This document shows positions 1-12,959 of a DNA stretch of 64,000 nt, piece by piece. Position 1 is the stretch's first letter; each line of letters begins with the position of its first letter. Both the position numbers and the translations under genes were made by a program. Origin of the DNA: Epiperipatus broadwayi (taxonomy: Eukaryota > Onychophora > Udeonychophora > Euonychophora > Peripatidae). The notes beneath the pieces were generated by a model. It did not search any database. It worked only from the letters and a program-made list of their open reading frames with translations, and was not told the origin of the DNA. Location of the stretch: positions 9,113,845 to 9,177,844 of the forward strand of contig JAQFVV010000027.1 of the NCBI GenBank assembly GCA_028023455.1, written 5' to 3'.

Positions 1-1140
1 ATTGCTCAGAAAATCATAAAAACTTTGAATACCATAATTGTAATGAACACCGGAAGTACTAGAATGGGAATATATCCAAGGACATTATAGTCGGACATTC
101 TACCATTATAGTATATTACACAGTGCTAAGAAAAGTTATTGAAATATTTTTTTTAATCCAGAATTTTTTTACAAATGAAAGTAATATTTTATTAATACTT
201 TCTTGCTAATAATTGACAAAAAAAGTATTTATTTTCAATATTGTAATGAGAAATTCCACATAACTTATATTTAATCTTTTTTTAAAAAATAATAATATAA
301 ATAATACCAACATCATATTTCATGGCCTTTTTTATTTTGCCATTAATATTTCAACTGTCTTTGCAGCTTTCTTCAGAAAATAAATATATAAATAAATATT
401 TTAATTAAATATAAATAATTAAATAAGTATTTAAAGTGAATAAAAAAATTGTGCTATTAATTTTAAAATATGTAAAATAATATATACCTGCATTTATTCA
501 TTTCTGTATTCAGAAGAAGACTACAGAAGTGGTTGAAATATAAAAGGGAAAATAATGCATTGAAGTAGTAATATCTCGTGTTATCAAAAAAAAACATGCA
601 GAATTTTTCAGTTAAATGCTTTTTATTATCAGGTTGGCATGGAAGCACTTATTAGCTCTTTTCCAATTGGCCATTATTGGCAGAGTAAATTTTGGAATTG
701 CACTTTAGAAGTCATTCTCTGACCAACATGGATTGAATGGTTCATAGCTTCATCATAATATCTCTAATACTTCAAGAAATGTCCAAACTCATCCTCATGA
801 GTTTAGCTCATCATTGACAGTGGTCAGTCCATTAATACATCTGTAATCCACAATGATATTGAAAAGTTTTGTTTCTTTTATCTGTATTAATTATTAACAG
901 ATTTATGAATTTTGAGAACATGGAGTCACCCTTTCTTTTTAGCTTTCTTTAATTTTTTATTGAAGTTGAATTGACTACATGCTCATCAACAAACCTTTCT
1001 ACTGCTGACACAACTGCAAGTATTTTTTTTTGTTAAAAACCCATTGATCCATACCTAACAATTTCTATAACAGCAGAGACAAAAGTAGCTAAAGAAGAAT
1101 ATAAATAAGCAAATCTTAATAATTAATCTTAAGAGAGTGA
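1..1140. other. AT-rich DNA without recognised genes
   Basis: No exon or element with clear ends. A segment at 630-710 (GTTGGCATGGAAGC ... CCATTATTGGCAGAGTAAAT) is loosely shared with 5,665-5,725, so at least part is old repeat. Confidence 0.5.
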
Positions 1141-1149
1141 AGTGGAGTT

Positions 1150-1325
1150 GGACTGAACAGACCATATGTGATGTGAATGGATGAAATAAGGAAGTGTGTA
1201 GGGGAAATGTGGAGAAGGGAGACTAGAGATTGGAGAAGATGAATTGAACTTTGAGAGACTGACAACCACCAGTGGATTGATAAAGATTAAAACTGATGAT
1301 GAGTATAGTGGAGTTGTGGATTATG
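1150..1325 (+). repeat. RTE-type LINE 3' tail
   Basis: GGGAGACTAGAGATTGGAGA, TTGAACTTTGAGAG, AGTGGATTGATAAAGATTAA and a GATGATGAG end, parallel to the 12.5-kb copy. Confidence 0.6.
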
Positions 1326-1409
1326 CTATATTTTGTTCCATCTCTCATTTAAGTGTATATATCATATGATAGCTCTTGTTTTGTTAATAAACATTGATTA
1401 TAAGAATAC

Positions 1410-1522
1410 ATCTTTTTTATTTTTTTGTGTCATAGTATCGGCCGGGATGCGAACCTGCAACCCGGGCAACTGCCTGCAAGTGCAAGGCAGTCGCGCTGAC
1501 CTCTCAACCACCAATGCAAGAC
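1410..1522 (-). mobile_element. tRNA-Gly-derived SINE, divergent subfamily
   Basis: Minus strand: TGCATTGGTGGTTGAGAGGT, CAGCGCGACTGCCTTGCACT, TGCAGGCAGTTGCCCGGG, GGTTCGCATCCCGGCCGATA, then TATGACACA and an A-rich tail. The anticodon arm is enlarged compared with other copies and the B box is closer to consensus. Confidence 0.65.
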
Positions 1523-2030
1523 TACATCTTGTTTATTGAACTGCAAAGGTACACTATTTTTCAATATGCATATGTATTGCAGACACTTTTGAATGTATAG
1601 GGTGCATATAAATAGTATGAACAAATTTCAAAAAAATAATAATATAATCAATAATAAATTGAGGGAACACATAAAAATTTTTACAGTGTGTTCATTCATG
1701 CACTTACAGAAACAATAAGAATAAGACAAAAAAACTAACTACCATCTATGATATTTTTATTTTAAAAATGAAGTAAATAGTAAAATATCTAACTTTCATA
1801 GCTATTATGCTCTAAGTGATTTTTTTTTAATAATTTTTTTGTTTTATAGAAACATAGTAGTCTTGTGTCTTTATCAAGAATTTATAAATTCTCTAATTAA
1901 TTTAATGTTTGTAAATCAATATTAACTTTATATTATACAATTTTGTAAAACCTTTAGTTTTGGATTTATTAAGCAAAATACTGCACACCAAATTCGGAAA
2001 GGCTAATAAAGAACAAAATATGAGCTTTTG

Positions 2031-2124
2031 TCAAGCATTGATGGCCAAGTGGTCAGCACAGCTGCCTTACAAGCAGTTGTCGCGGCTTCGCTTCCCAGCC
2101 AATGCTTTGACATATGAAAAAAAA
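2031..2124 (+). mobile_element. tRNA-Gly-derived SINE
   Basis: GCATTGATGGCCAAGTGGTC, CAGCTGCCTTACAAGCAGTT, CTTCGCTTCCCAGCCAATGC, then TTTGACATATG and an A tail. Acceptor stem GCATTG/CAATGC and anticodon stem are retained. Pol III A and B boxes are recognisable. Confidence 0.75.
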
Positions 2125-3642
2125 GTGCTTTCAACATAAATCAAAGAAATTTTTATTATTATAGGTAATCATGTTTGGTGCATTGGAATATAAAAATGGC
2201 TATTGGTATGTTTTAATATTTATAAATGTTTTTTTCTAAACATGATTGCATGCGGCACTCAGAAAAAGAAAAATGGCTGCCGAATATCATAAAACTTGTG
2301 AATTTTAATAGTTTTTTTTGTTTGTTTTTACTTTTTTTTGGATAGTATATCATTGAAGTCATATAGTTAGATACTATGCAGTGGTCAGTCCCATGTATGT
2401 GTGCCAATCTAAAAGAGGGTTAAGCAGTATCAAACTACCACTAATGATAATCGAGGATATAATCAGATTGAAAATATCCTATACTTAGTCATTGAATTTG
2501 TTTTTGGATAGAATGAATAACATGCATATATCATGGTATAGTAGGTAGGGTATTCTGACATATTTGTGATAGAGGTTCATACCTGGGTGGAGTTTGGAAA
2601 ATTTTCAACTAGATGAAGATCTTCAAAGTCAATTCTGAATTATGTAGTAAATAAACCTAACTTATTGCAAAAGATGATAGTCTGTGTTGAGTAAAAGATG
2701 TTAATTGAATTGTAAATAGGATTTTGTTTTCACAAAAGTTAGAAGGCTAAGGAACATGAGTAAATCATTTCAGCAAAAGAAGTGAAAATATTGTAGTAGA
2801 TTCAAAGAAAGTTGATAAAATTAAAATCAGGTATGAATAGAATAAGTATTAATTCCGAGATCTGGGGATAAATGAAGCCTTAATGAAATTATCTTATTTT
2901 GTATCATATTAAGTGGCAATCAAATTTATTTCAAAAGTGTATAGAAAAATCAAAGATCTAAAGATAGTGAGATACATTCATCTGGTACAAAAATAAATTC
3001 ACCACTAAGGAACTTAATTAAAGACATTAATTGCAGATTAAGGATGCATAGTTTCAATTTCAGAAATAGATTAAAAGAAGATAAACATTAATAGATACAT
3101 TTAATGCTTAAGGTCAATGCTGCATTTACCTATTCAAATGGGATTAAATCTCAAAGTTTTTTACAGTTGTTTGACAGCTATTTTCAAAATTAGGAAAGTG
3201 TTTTTGAAATGTAAATCTTAACAATAGCAATTAATCAAAATTATACCTGAAGGTAATTACAATCACAAGATATTAGTTGCAGTGAAAAAAAATTATAGAT
3301 GTTTTCTATGAAGATATAAATATAATATGCCATAAAGGATTAAACAAAGAATTACGTATATATAAACAGTTAATAAATTAGTTTATTCAAGAAATAATAT
3401 TAAATGGAAAAAAAAATACCAAGAGTTTATGTTGACTTCTACTGAGAGTTCTTACAGTTGATACTTTTAAGATCTTCAGGTTTTTCAATAACGCTGCTTA
3501 ATAATTTGGCTGATCAATTATTTTTTCAGATCAATTCTATTATGAATCTTTTCACGTAAAGTGAGCAGTAAGAGAGTTCACATCTTTTTGAATATTGACT
3601 TATTTAATAGTGTATAACTATTTATCTTCTAGTTATTTTATT

Positions 3643-3712
3643 GGACTACTAAACATCACATGATCACCATTTCTTATCCTTGCTCATAACTGTTATCAAG
3701 AGAGTTTTGTTG
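3643..3712 (-). repeat. Family A end fragment
   Basis: ACATCACATGATCACCATTT followed by a decayed TTATCAAGAGAGTTTT, matching only the terminal portion of family A. Confidence 0.45.
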
Positions 3713-4539
3713 TGAAGAGTTTTGTCTGTTTTATTTTATTGAAATGAGAGCCACTGAACATTGGAATTTGAATTGATAGTTTTCTATTTTCCGGTTATTA
3801 GGGCTTACAAAATACTGTGAATGAATATAGGTGGCGCTGTTATATTAGCAAAAAAATTTTTTGTAACATCTAAAAAAAATACTTTAGTCTGGATATATTA
3901 AAGTTTATGATGTACTTTAATTTGGATAAATTTCTTTTATTTTTCATTCACTTATAATCATGAGTTTAAAGACTTCTTCCACTTGTCAAGTATCAAAACC
4001 ACATCCCATTAGTCTTATTATAAACAAAGCAGCTAGTTTGGAGTATGGAAAGCACACGTAATGTAGTTTATAATTTAGCATATGAACTTTGCTATTGATA
4101 ATTAAATATTCTGCCAAACGTTATTGTTTTTGTTATAGTGTAATCACATCATTAACAATAAAGATTTCAATTTCAACCTTGTTTTATATTTTTCTTTTAG
4201 CATATGTTTAGGCAGTTGTAAGTAATGTTAACAATTTTAAATTTTGCATGTATTTTATTAGAAGTTTAATATTTTATTGTGGAATTAAGTGTTAAAATGC
4301 TAAATGATAATCTAGTTCATTAATTAATACACGCAAAGCTCTTTGTTTGGAGGTACCATTAGTGCCTCGGCTTTCTTTCATTCCTTTAGCTATCCATAGT
4401 ACTATGTTGCTGATTTTGCATTCATTTGGTGGTAGAAACGTCCACAGATGTCAGCATTTTACAGATTAAAAATTCTTCAAATAAAATGAAAATCCACCCA
4501 CAACATCCTTATTGATATAAAATATTAAATTATATTAGA

Positions 4540-4700
4540 CATAAGTAAAATTGCTGAGGCAATCAAAACTGTCAAGAGTGTTTTAACAAAAGCATTGTGA
4601 AACAGTAAGAGTTGAAATTCGGAGATGTAAGTGAAAGTTCTGAAGAAGATTGCTGAGGCAATCAAAACTGTCAAAAGAGTCGTAAATAAAGCATCATGAA
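4540..4700 (+). repeat. Two direct repeats, 99 bp apart, with decayed family C hammerhead
   Basis: ATTGCTGAGGCAATCAAAAC then TGTCAA occurs at 4,549 and 4,648. The second copy is preceded by CTGAAGAAG, so the series reads CTGAAGA, A, GATTG-CTGAGG-CAATC, AAAA, CTGTC: a hammerhead with one base changed in each core box but helix II intact. Confidence 0.5.
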
Positions 4701-6817
4701 ACTAATAAAAAGCATAGATGATTTAATATTATATCGTATGGATTTGGCAATGGAATAAGAAAGTTATCGTTATTATATTTTTTAACATCCATATTGGTAG
4801 AATTCCTTGTTTTTGAACTTTGAAAGCATTTGAAAAAATACTTTCTCTTTGTTGTAAGACCTGAATTTAAAAAATGTATATTTTCCATAGTATATTTAAA
4901 TATTTATGATTATTTGTATAAAATTATTAAAAAAGAAATATTCTCATGATTTCATTTAACTTTTTCTCCAAATGTGATTTACATTTAAAAATACAAGTTA
5001 GGAAATTTGTAGCAACAGTGAATCAGAAACTAGAATCTTACAGCATTCTGATGACACCAAACTTCTTTGATATTTTAATAATTATAAAACACCGTTTTAC
5101 ATTTTAGAATAATTTTGTAACTTTGTGGTGATTTAACATCAATTCATTCAAGATTTAAAAAATGAAATTCGGTCAATAAAGATTTCATTAATTTATTTGT
5201 TTTACCAGCATTGTGGTAATCATCCAGTAAGAAAAAGTAATTGTTCACATTATATATTTCACTTTATTTAGTTTTGTTGCAAATTTCAAATATAATTTTT
5301 GATTTGTTTTTTGTTGGCAAACTTATATTTCTAACAAATCAAATTCTTTTTATTGAATTCTAATATCGATTGAAGGTTTAAATACTACAATCAAATATTG
5401 AATATTTACTCAAATTGCCACTAGGGAAAACAAATGAAATATCCACCTTTTGAAGATCTACTAAATATAATAAGCCAAATACATCTAATTTAAAAGCAAA
5501 ACACTAACCTTTATTCAAATCCAAAATTTTGCTATCGCTGGTTTCCCTGTCAAGGCAGACATTGCAAATGTAAAATGATATAAAACATCACACACGTATA
5601 TTTTAAAATAATTTTCCACATTTCAAACCAACATTTTAATATATGTATATGTGTGTCATTTTATGTATGATAGGTCTACCTTGGCATGGAAATTATTGGC
5701 AGTGAATTTTGGGATTTGACTTAAAATACTTGCTAAAAATGTACTATATGTTATTTTTTAAAATTATATCACTTTAAATAAATATGTGGTAACAGTTGCG
5801 CAAATATGCAAACTTGTATTATTTAAATATTAAGAATCTGTTTTAAATATGAATTTAAAAACATTAAAATATATTTTAGATGCTTTCCTATGTGGCCCTG
5901 AAAATATCGATTCTTTTATATAAATCAAACAACTTAAATAATGTAACCCGTCAACGCAGAACAAAATATAAAGATCGAATTTTTAGATTTTAATGTTTTT
6001 AAAATTAGTAATATTTAAAATAGATTTTTTCATATTTAAATAATTCATAAGTTATTTATCACCTTATCCTAGAAGGAGGATATGCCGATTTTAAATCGCG
6101 TATCAATGATATATGGTTTAAAATCTTTTATACATTGTAGTAAACCTTGCAATTATAAAGGTAACGAAATGTAAATATTGAGCAACATATAAATATGATA
6201 GAAGATAAATTATATATACATTTAGTAATAAGTCCTTTAACAGCAGTGAAAGGAAGAGTACTAGAATGGATGAACATGCAGTTTGTAAATCATATTCTAT
6301 TTAAATTCATTAAAAAAGATATTCGATGATATATATACAATGTTTTAAGTTCCCTCAAACGTAAACAAATTAATAATTCTGAAAAATTTATTCCAATAAA
6401 ACAAAAAATAATCTTTATCACATTTAATGTGGTTGCGAAAAATCACACATAGATGAGTAAAAATACTCTTTAATTGAAGGGGTGGGGGATACTGGTTAAT
6501 TTATAACCACATAAAAATACAACAAATAGCCTAATGCCGCTTTAATTTTCTTTGACAATAAAAAAAGTCTCGTAACTTTCAATTTAATTCAAATCATATA
6601 TGAATACGACATGGCGTAAAACATTAGAGAGGGTGGAATTATTAAAGAGAATTTTTATAAATCGTTTTAAAGATTCTGTAATAAATAGACCATCTGCTAA
6701 TACTGAAATATAATCTATTTCGCTTCCAGATAAAGTCAGTTGCTAATGATTGCAAAAGATTTGTTTATAAAATTATATATTTTTATTTGTACTGTTATTA
6801 TAATTTAAAAGTAATGT

Positions 6818-6941
6818 AAAGCGGAAGTTATTGTAAAACTACATCAAGCTATATATAAAATAATAAAGCCTTCTATAAACGATAAAGACATTGTATTAGT
6901 TTATATATAGCTCGCTAGGGGTTTACAGTAACTTCCGCTTT
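6818..6941. mobile_element. Small TIR element of 124 bp (MITE-like)
   Basis: AAAGCGGAAGTTATTGTAAA at the left end and TTTACAGTAACTTCCGCTTT at the right are inverted repeats with one mismatch in 20. Complementarity extends inward (AGCTATATATAAA / TTTATATATAGCTC). A TAATTTAAA motif lies near both ends (6,801 and 6,941) and could be a target duplication with imperfect boundaries. No coding capacity. Confidence 0.6.
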
Positions 6942-7194
6942 AATTTAAAGGAATCACACACACATACTATAATCATTTTTACTAGCAATTAAATCTGAAT
7001 GTGCCTAATTTAATGGCCTTAATTTGTGCTTTTAAAGTTATTAGAATATATGTACACAAATATAAGGACTCTCTGGAGTTTGTTTACTTTTAAAATTTAA
7101 AAAAAGATTTATCAATGACATTTGCTTTTTCTATTCAATTCTTTACCAACCATTTTCCATTTCCATGGAGAATAATTTATACCCTACATGATCT

Positions 7195-7560
7195 GGTAAA
7201 GTAGCAGACACTGGAGCTGAAGGTTCTTGAATCATGGACCAGTACTGTTACTTTTGATGCTCAAACTTCTTACGAGATGCCGAACAACAAATCATTGATT
7301 ATTTTTTATTCTGGGTAATTTGGTAGTTATAGAATAAGGCACATTCTAAAGATCAATGAATCCTAACCTGATTCTATCACCTCCAGTGTTCAAACATCTT
7401 ATAAATTCCCAATAAATAAATCATTTGATTATTTTTTATTCTGCAGAGTTTGCATCGATGGAATGGCAGATTTATTGCGAAAGTTCATGGATCACAGCCT
7501 GTTCTGCCATTTCCAGTACTTAAACTTACGTGCTCGCCAGCACTGAATCAGTCAGTTATA
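7195..7560 (-). repeat. Two tandem copies of the TTTATTGCT(C/T)GG repeat, minus orientation
   Basis: CTCAAACTTCTTACGAGATG then CGAACAACAAATCATTGATT, and again TTCAAACATCTTATAAATTC then CAATAAATAAATCATTTGAT about 125 bp later, the reverse complement of the repeat at 14.4, 49.4 and 61.2 kb. Confidence 0.45.
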
Positions 7561-7719
7561 CTCATGGAACAATCACATCCTAAACACTATATATTTGTTG
7601 AGCAACAAAAAATTATTACGTATAATTAAAATTATTAGTACTATCCAGTTATATATATACTTTCTAGGTTTTTAAGATCTTTTCCTTATATATTTTTTTT
7701 AATTACAAGTATATGTAAT

Positions 7720-8155
7720 AATCACATGATCACCATTTTATATGCTTACACATGCTGTTAATAAGAGTACCAAACTCTCCATAAAGTAATGCCACCAAGT
7801 GCAGGCCTTTGTAATCAATGGATGCTGGAAGGTTTGCGCATAAAATTCCTATCTAGTGCCTACTCATCCAACATCCCAAACTAGTTTCTAGCTTGTGGCT
7901 TTCATCAGTGAGGAGCTTTAGACTTGGAGAACACTACACCTAGATCTTAAAATATGAGAGGTCTTAGGTTTGAGAGCACTGAACCTAGCTCTTAGGATTA
8001 AGATTTAGGTGCAATGCTCTCAAATCTCAAACCCCTCATTGATAAAAGCCATAAACTAGAAATTAGTCTGGGGATGTTGGATGAGTGGGCACTAGTTAGG
8101 GATTTTACGCACAAACCTTCCTGCATCCATTCATTCCAAAGGTTTACACTTGCTA
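7720..8155. repeat. Family A hammerhead repeat, inverted pair
   Basis: Minus-oriented arm 7,720-7,924 and plus-oriented arm 7,925-8,155, joined head to head near 7,925-7,990. The arms share the family core: a GATCACC end segment, CTCCATA..GTA.TGCCA, AATCAATGGATGC, ATCCAACATCCC, the hammerhead and GATCTTA. The left arm holds the best preserved family A ribozyme in the window. Confidence 0.8.
7865..7922 (-). ncRNA. Hammerhead-like ribozyme, family A, best-preserved copy
   Basis: On the minus strand: helix I strand CTCCTCA, CTGATGA (7,908-7,902), A-AGC-CACAA-GCT-A (helix II, three pairs plus an A-A mismatch), GAAA (7,888-7,885), CTAGT, T (position 17), then TGGGAT, which pairs with CTCCTCA. Helix III is the palindrome ACTAGT. 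The consensus of other copies has GTC instead of GTT before the cleavage point, and distal CCAA/TTGG pairing in helix I. The core boxes are fully retained here. The short helix II suggests that dimers would be needed for activity. Confidence 0.6.
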
Positions 8156-10997
8156 TATTTGATATTCTTATATGTAATAATCTTAAATGATTTGGTTGTC
8201 AAAGAATTTAGTAAAAATATGAATGAATCTTAAAGGGTACTTTTTTTGTTTATATATGTATAAATTAAATTGTGCATTTGTGTGATATTTAAACACCAAT
8301 GTCATCTAAATATGTTAATTGCCTATAGGAGATAGAATGCTAGAATTAGTCACGATGAGGAGATTTACAATTTGAATTTATTAATAATGGACACACAGCA
8401 TGCAAAAACTACTATAGAATTTTTCTAAAAAGTGATTATTTAAAAATATCTTAAATCAGAAATAAAATACTATTTGTTTACTATTTAATGAAAGCTGATC
8501 AGCGATCTTTTAATCAATTAAATTACAATCAAAGCTGGATCTGGGGGGAAACTTTACAGAATTTTTGTATTAAAGTATCATCTATATTCACTTATGATCA
8601 TGTAGAGTTTCAATTTTAAATCATTAATTTTTTACTAATAAAGACAAAAGTCAGAAATTGGTCCAGAGATAGGGAATCTAGTGTTCATTGATTACTCAAG
8701 TTTACAGGGGAAGATTCTAGAATGGGGGTAGACTTTGGAGCATATGTGGTAACATATGAGAGGGTCACGAGTTATTGGTATTTAATATTTTCTTAGGCTA
8801 AGAATGGAAGACCTAACTAACTGAAGTTTCTAAAAAATATATATGGAACTGATGCGGTATCACATCTATATAACTATGTAAGTGAATTATCCTGGGTTTG
8901 AAACTGTAGGACTTTAAAATTTTAAGTTATTTAAATAGTGTAAAGAAGCAAATGGTGGATGATAAGTGTTTAAGAGCATCAGTTCCATATTTGAATTCTA
9001 GTATTCATTGACCAATGGCAAAGTTAAAACTAAGATTTTATAATGATTGTGAGTTTCAATTCATTACTCAATCTTATAGTAGATGACTAAAATAAGGTGA
9101 AAATAGTTTTTCTTGGAATAGAATAGAACTATGAAATAACTATTGTTATTAGTTGTTTGCTATCTTCATAGTACAATATATTCTAGTTAGCGTGATGCTA
9201 AATGTCTGTATGCGCAAAAAAAGTAAAGAAGTCCAATTTTTTAACTACAGAAAGTAATATATAAATAGAAACTTAAACTAACAGAATATCATCAATCTGT
9301 TGTCAAGGCAACCCTACAATTTGGTAATAAATGGATTTTCTACTCAAAGCATTACTTTAATAATCGATTGATGGTACTCTTGGTTTATTTAAGCATGAGA
9401 GTTGTCATGATGTGATTTGCATATGATACCCAGTTAATACTTATATACACATAGTAGTAACAAATAACTCACTACAAGGCAAAGTCTTCCTCAACAGTCC
9501 TTAATTGTGGTGATACAATAAAGGAGAATGTAGACTCACCAAGCTTGCCAAATTCTGGATGAAGATTTGAGCAATTTTTTTTATTTCTTATCTAATTAAA
9601 AAATGTTAGCTACCTATTTACCAACCAATGTTGAATGGTTAATCAAACTAGTTATCTTAAAGAAAAATGGCCTGAATCCAAACTCAGATCATAAGCATGG
9701 CAAGATGATGTGCTATCTTTGCTCCATATCTTCATCCATGTATATATTTATGACAAGACTATCCAAACTTATGTAATCCAAGATTCATTTCAAAAAAATA
9801 TTTTTCCAAATGCTGCATCCAAAATAAAAACTACAATACATATATTACATTATTGGAGACTCCTACCATTAGTTGTAGATGAACCATAACTGACTAGAAT
9901 TAAATGCGCATTAATCATGCACATGTTTAGCATGAACACTCGAAGCAATCACATTGGATCAAAATAGTGCAAGGTGGCTTTTTTGATATAATTTATATTT
10001 TAAAAATATGTGGGTATATAGTGATATAAAAACACCAGACCATAGTATTAAATTATTATCGATTAGTAATAGAATTAAAATACCTAATAAACTTCCAGTT
10101 CAAATTATTTTTTTAAGTCAAAAACTGGAGGTTGGCCGCACAAATTTTTACCATTGGTGGCATGGGCTATGTTTTGGATGACTGTTTTTAAGTGATGTTA
10201 AAAAGTAAAATAAAAAAACTAGAATAGAGTTATTATAGACCATAATGTTTAGTGAAAATAAATACATCTGTGATATATATTAGATCCTTTATCTGTGAAT
10301 GATACTAAATCAAATCTATCTTACATAAATAATGTGATCATAAAGTTTACCAACTCTCAATGCTGATACAATACATATGTTGTTCCACAAATCTGGAGCA
10401 TAACGTTAGGAAATCAAGAAATATATACATATAGGCATAAATGTGTGTCTGTGGATACAAATTGTCTGTACTTTTAAAATCAAGAATAAAAAAATATTCA
10501 AACACACATGCACATTTTTAATAGCTCTTGGTAAAAATGAAGTATCAATTATCAAAAGACACTATATAATTTACATGATTATTGTACTATATAATTTAAT
10601 CATTGTAGGCAAAATTTAATAACATAGAAATAATAAAAATAAATGTATTACCACATCAAATCATGCTTCCAAAACTTATTGTCCCTTGTCTATGATTGTG
10701 TTACTATAACCAGAGCTTTCATAACCAAGGATCTAATATTAGAAAGTCAATATATATATATTAGCTGTGATATATGTAAAAAGTACCTAAATTTTAAATT
10801 ATCCACGTTATATGTGGATAATATTCAGAGTTAGTCATCTCAAAATATATTCTAGTAAATCAAATAACATTACTGATGGAGAAAAAAAAACAAAATATAA
10901 TTACGATTTGATGTGCAAGTGTCAAATTTTCTGTGATCACAAATTCGATATCATCCACTTCAAATAAATACATCGATGATTATTCCTGATAATTTAT
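8156..10997. other. AT-rich DNA without recognised genes
   Basis: No LINE motif, SINE or splice-bounded exon found on either strand. A 15-nt segment before GTGAGT near 9,540 (minus) is too short to call. Confidence 0.45.
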
Positions 10998-11515
10998 AGA
11001 TCTTAGGAAGTAATGCAACCCTCCAGCAGTCACCTTTTACCCATTTGGTTAACTACAAAGCTAGGAGACAAAGATCCAAAACGATAGTTTTCAATCCAAG
11101 CTCATTTGCTTGTATAGTTCAGCATCTATCTATATATATATATATATTGGTGTCTTTGGTTTTTCAAATACCCCAGTCATCATTATTCTACAGAAAGGAT
11201 GGTCTCCTAAATTTTTGTAGTTAATCAAATAAATAAATTAGTGGCTGCTGGAGGGTTGCATTAGATCCTAGGATCTCAGTACTTGCAAATGCAATGCTCC
11301 TCACTGATGAACGCCACACACTAGAAACTAGTCTGGGAATATTGAATGAGTAAGCACTAAATAGAGATTTTATGTACAAAATATTCTGCATCTATTGATT
11401 ATAAAGATTTGTGCACTTGGTGACACTACAGTATGGAGAGTTTGCTATCTTATTTACAGCCTGTGTAAGCATACGCAGTGGTGATCATGTGATGTTTGAT
11501 GGTTAATAATTGGTC
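10998..11515. repeat. Family A hammerhead repeat, inverted pair
   Basis: Minus-oriented part 10,998-11,205, interrupted by a TA run at 11,132-11,150, followed by a plus-oriented part 11,206-11,515 that includes the ribozyme, GTGACACTACAGTATGGAGA and the GTGATCATGTGATGTTT end. Together they form another foldback of the same unit. Confidence 0.75.
11290..11350 (+). ncRNA. Hammerhead-like ribozyme, family A
   Basis: CTCCTCA, CTGATGA (11,304-11,310), a 13-nt helix II region ACGCCACACACTA with disrupted pairing, GAAA (11,324-11,327), CTAGTC, TGGGAAT. Core boxes, GTC triplet and helix I complementarity are kept; helix II is not. Confidence 0.45.
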
Positions 11516-11968
11516 TTGGTTGTTTTTATAAAATTAGTCTAAAACGATTGATTTGCACAAGTGACTTGAAAAATCGTATTTTGCAATTGGATTTTTAATT
11601 CCAATTTTTGCATATTTCTGTATAAAATAAAACACTGCTTTGGTCTTACACAAAACTTGAAAAAAGTAGTATGTCTATGTTCTATTTATCTGTATACGCA
11701 TAAATTCATGTCAGTGAATGCTCAATCCGTTCTAGATAAGACCGAATCTGCAATAGTTCATTATTTGAAGGCAAAGTGAGATATAACACCTTGCAAGTGA
11801 GCAAAAAAAAAAAGTGAAGTGGGAGAAGGAGAGGTGAAAATAAAAGATTAAATTTAAATTACTTTTAAGAATAAATAATAAAAGTTAATTAATTATAAAA
11901 ATAATCGATGTTGGGTGTGTATAATCTGTTTATACAAGCATAACATTTGAAAAATAAGTGTTTTTTAT

Positions 11969-12052
11969 AAGCCGAGTGGTTAGCATGGCTGCCTTACAAG
12001 CAGTTGTCCTGGGGTTCGCTTTCCGGAGCGATGCTTTGACACACACAAAAAA
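11969..12052 (+). mobile_element. tRNA-Gly-derived SINE, 5'-truncated
   Basis: GCCGAGTGGTTAGCATGGCT, GCCTTACAAGCAGTTGTCCT, GGTTCGCTTTCCGG, then ATGCTTTGACACAC and A tail. The 5' acceptor strand is lost. Confidence 0.7.
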
Positions 12053-12399
12053 CGTTTTTTTTTATCCCATATTTCAGAGCATTGATTTTTAATTCCAATC
12101 TTAATGTAAAACCTAATATCTACCTGTCTGTTACCATATAAGAGTTTGCAAGATGTTTTCTTTATTAAAAATATTTCACTAAATTAACTATTTAATTACA
12201 ATTAATATTTTTATTGCTGATTTCTAATAGCCCTAGGATATCATCACAGGCAAACGAACACAAAAAGACAAAGCAAGAAAGGGGGCGCCATCTATCTCAC
12301 AGGATAACAATGACTTTCTTTAAACAATAGGCAAATTTCTATTTATTTAAAGATTTTAACTCCTTAAATTATTAAATTGCATGCATTTTCAGGTTAACA

Positions 12400-12605
12400 G
12401 CAAAATGAATAGGATGTGCATCAGGTGAAAAACTTATGGGTCTTAGTATAGCCAGGAAGAAATCGTGAGATGGAGGGATGAAATTAAAAAAATTGCTAGG
12501 GTGGTATAGAGAAGACTGATCAGAGATTGGAGAAACTGGATTAAACTTGGAAAGATCTTCATCTTAACAATGGATCAATAATGGTTTAAAATGATGATGA
12601 TGACA
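12400..12605 (+). repeat. RTE-type LINE 3' tail
   Basis: GAGATTGGAGAAACTGGATT then AAACTTGGAAAGATCTTCAT and AATGATGATGATGAC: the DWRxWxxL...tail with a TGATGA-type end typical of RTE elements. Confidence 0.6.
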
Positions 12606-12863
12606 ATTTATGTTTTATTTATAGGAAGAAACCATCCAGATATCAATAAAGCAAAGAAAAAACAATTTCCAAATTTTTATTAAAAATCAAAAACATGAAA
12701 TTATATCTTATACGTGAAAGTACTATATTTAGAAAACAAACCTGAAATCTAATTAATACATAATAATTACAAAACCAAATAGATTTGATAATTATGAATG
12801 ATAGAAACATTCTGTATTGAGATAAAATGCAATTCCACATGAAATTAAATTACAAAACCATGA

Positions 12864-12959
12864 TCAAGGTTGGTGGCTGAGTGGTCAGCACAGCTGCATT
12901 ATTAAGTAGTTGTCACGGGTTTGCTTTCCGGCCGATGCTTTGACACATGAAAAAAAAAA
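12864..12959 (+). mobile_element. tRNA-Gly-derived SINE
   Basis: TTGGTGGCTGAGTGGTCAGC, a mutated anticodon arm (GCATTATTAAGTAG), GGGTTTGCTTTCCGGCCGAT, TTTGACACATG, A10 tail. Confidence 0.7.

Larger units (their letters stand above)
2125..6817. other. AT-rich DNA; only repeat fragments recognised
   Basis: Apart from the family A end (3.65 kb) and the direct repeats at 4.55-4.70 kb nothing is supported. Open frames are short and rich in Asn, Lys, Ile and Phe, as expected of AT-rich non-coding DNA. Confidence 0.5.

Noticed and set aside
1333-1539. 68-codon plus-strand open frame
   Set aside because: Its second half is the complement of a tRNA-Gly SINE.
9535-9575. Micro-exon before GTGAGT on the minus strand
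   Set aside because: Only about 15 nt between a possible acceptor and the donor, with no matching neighbours.
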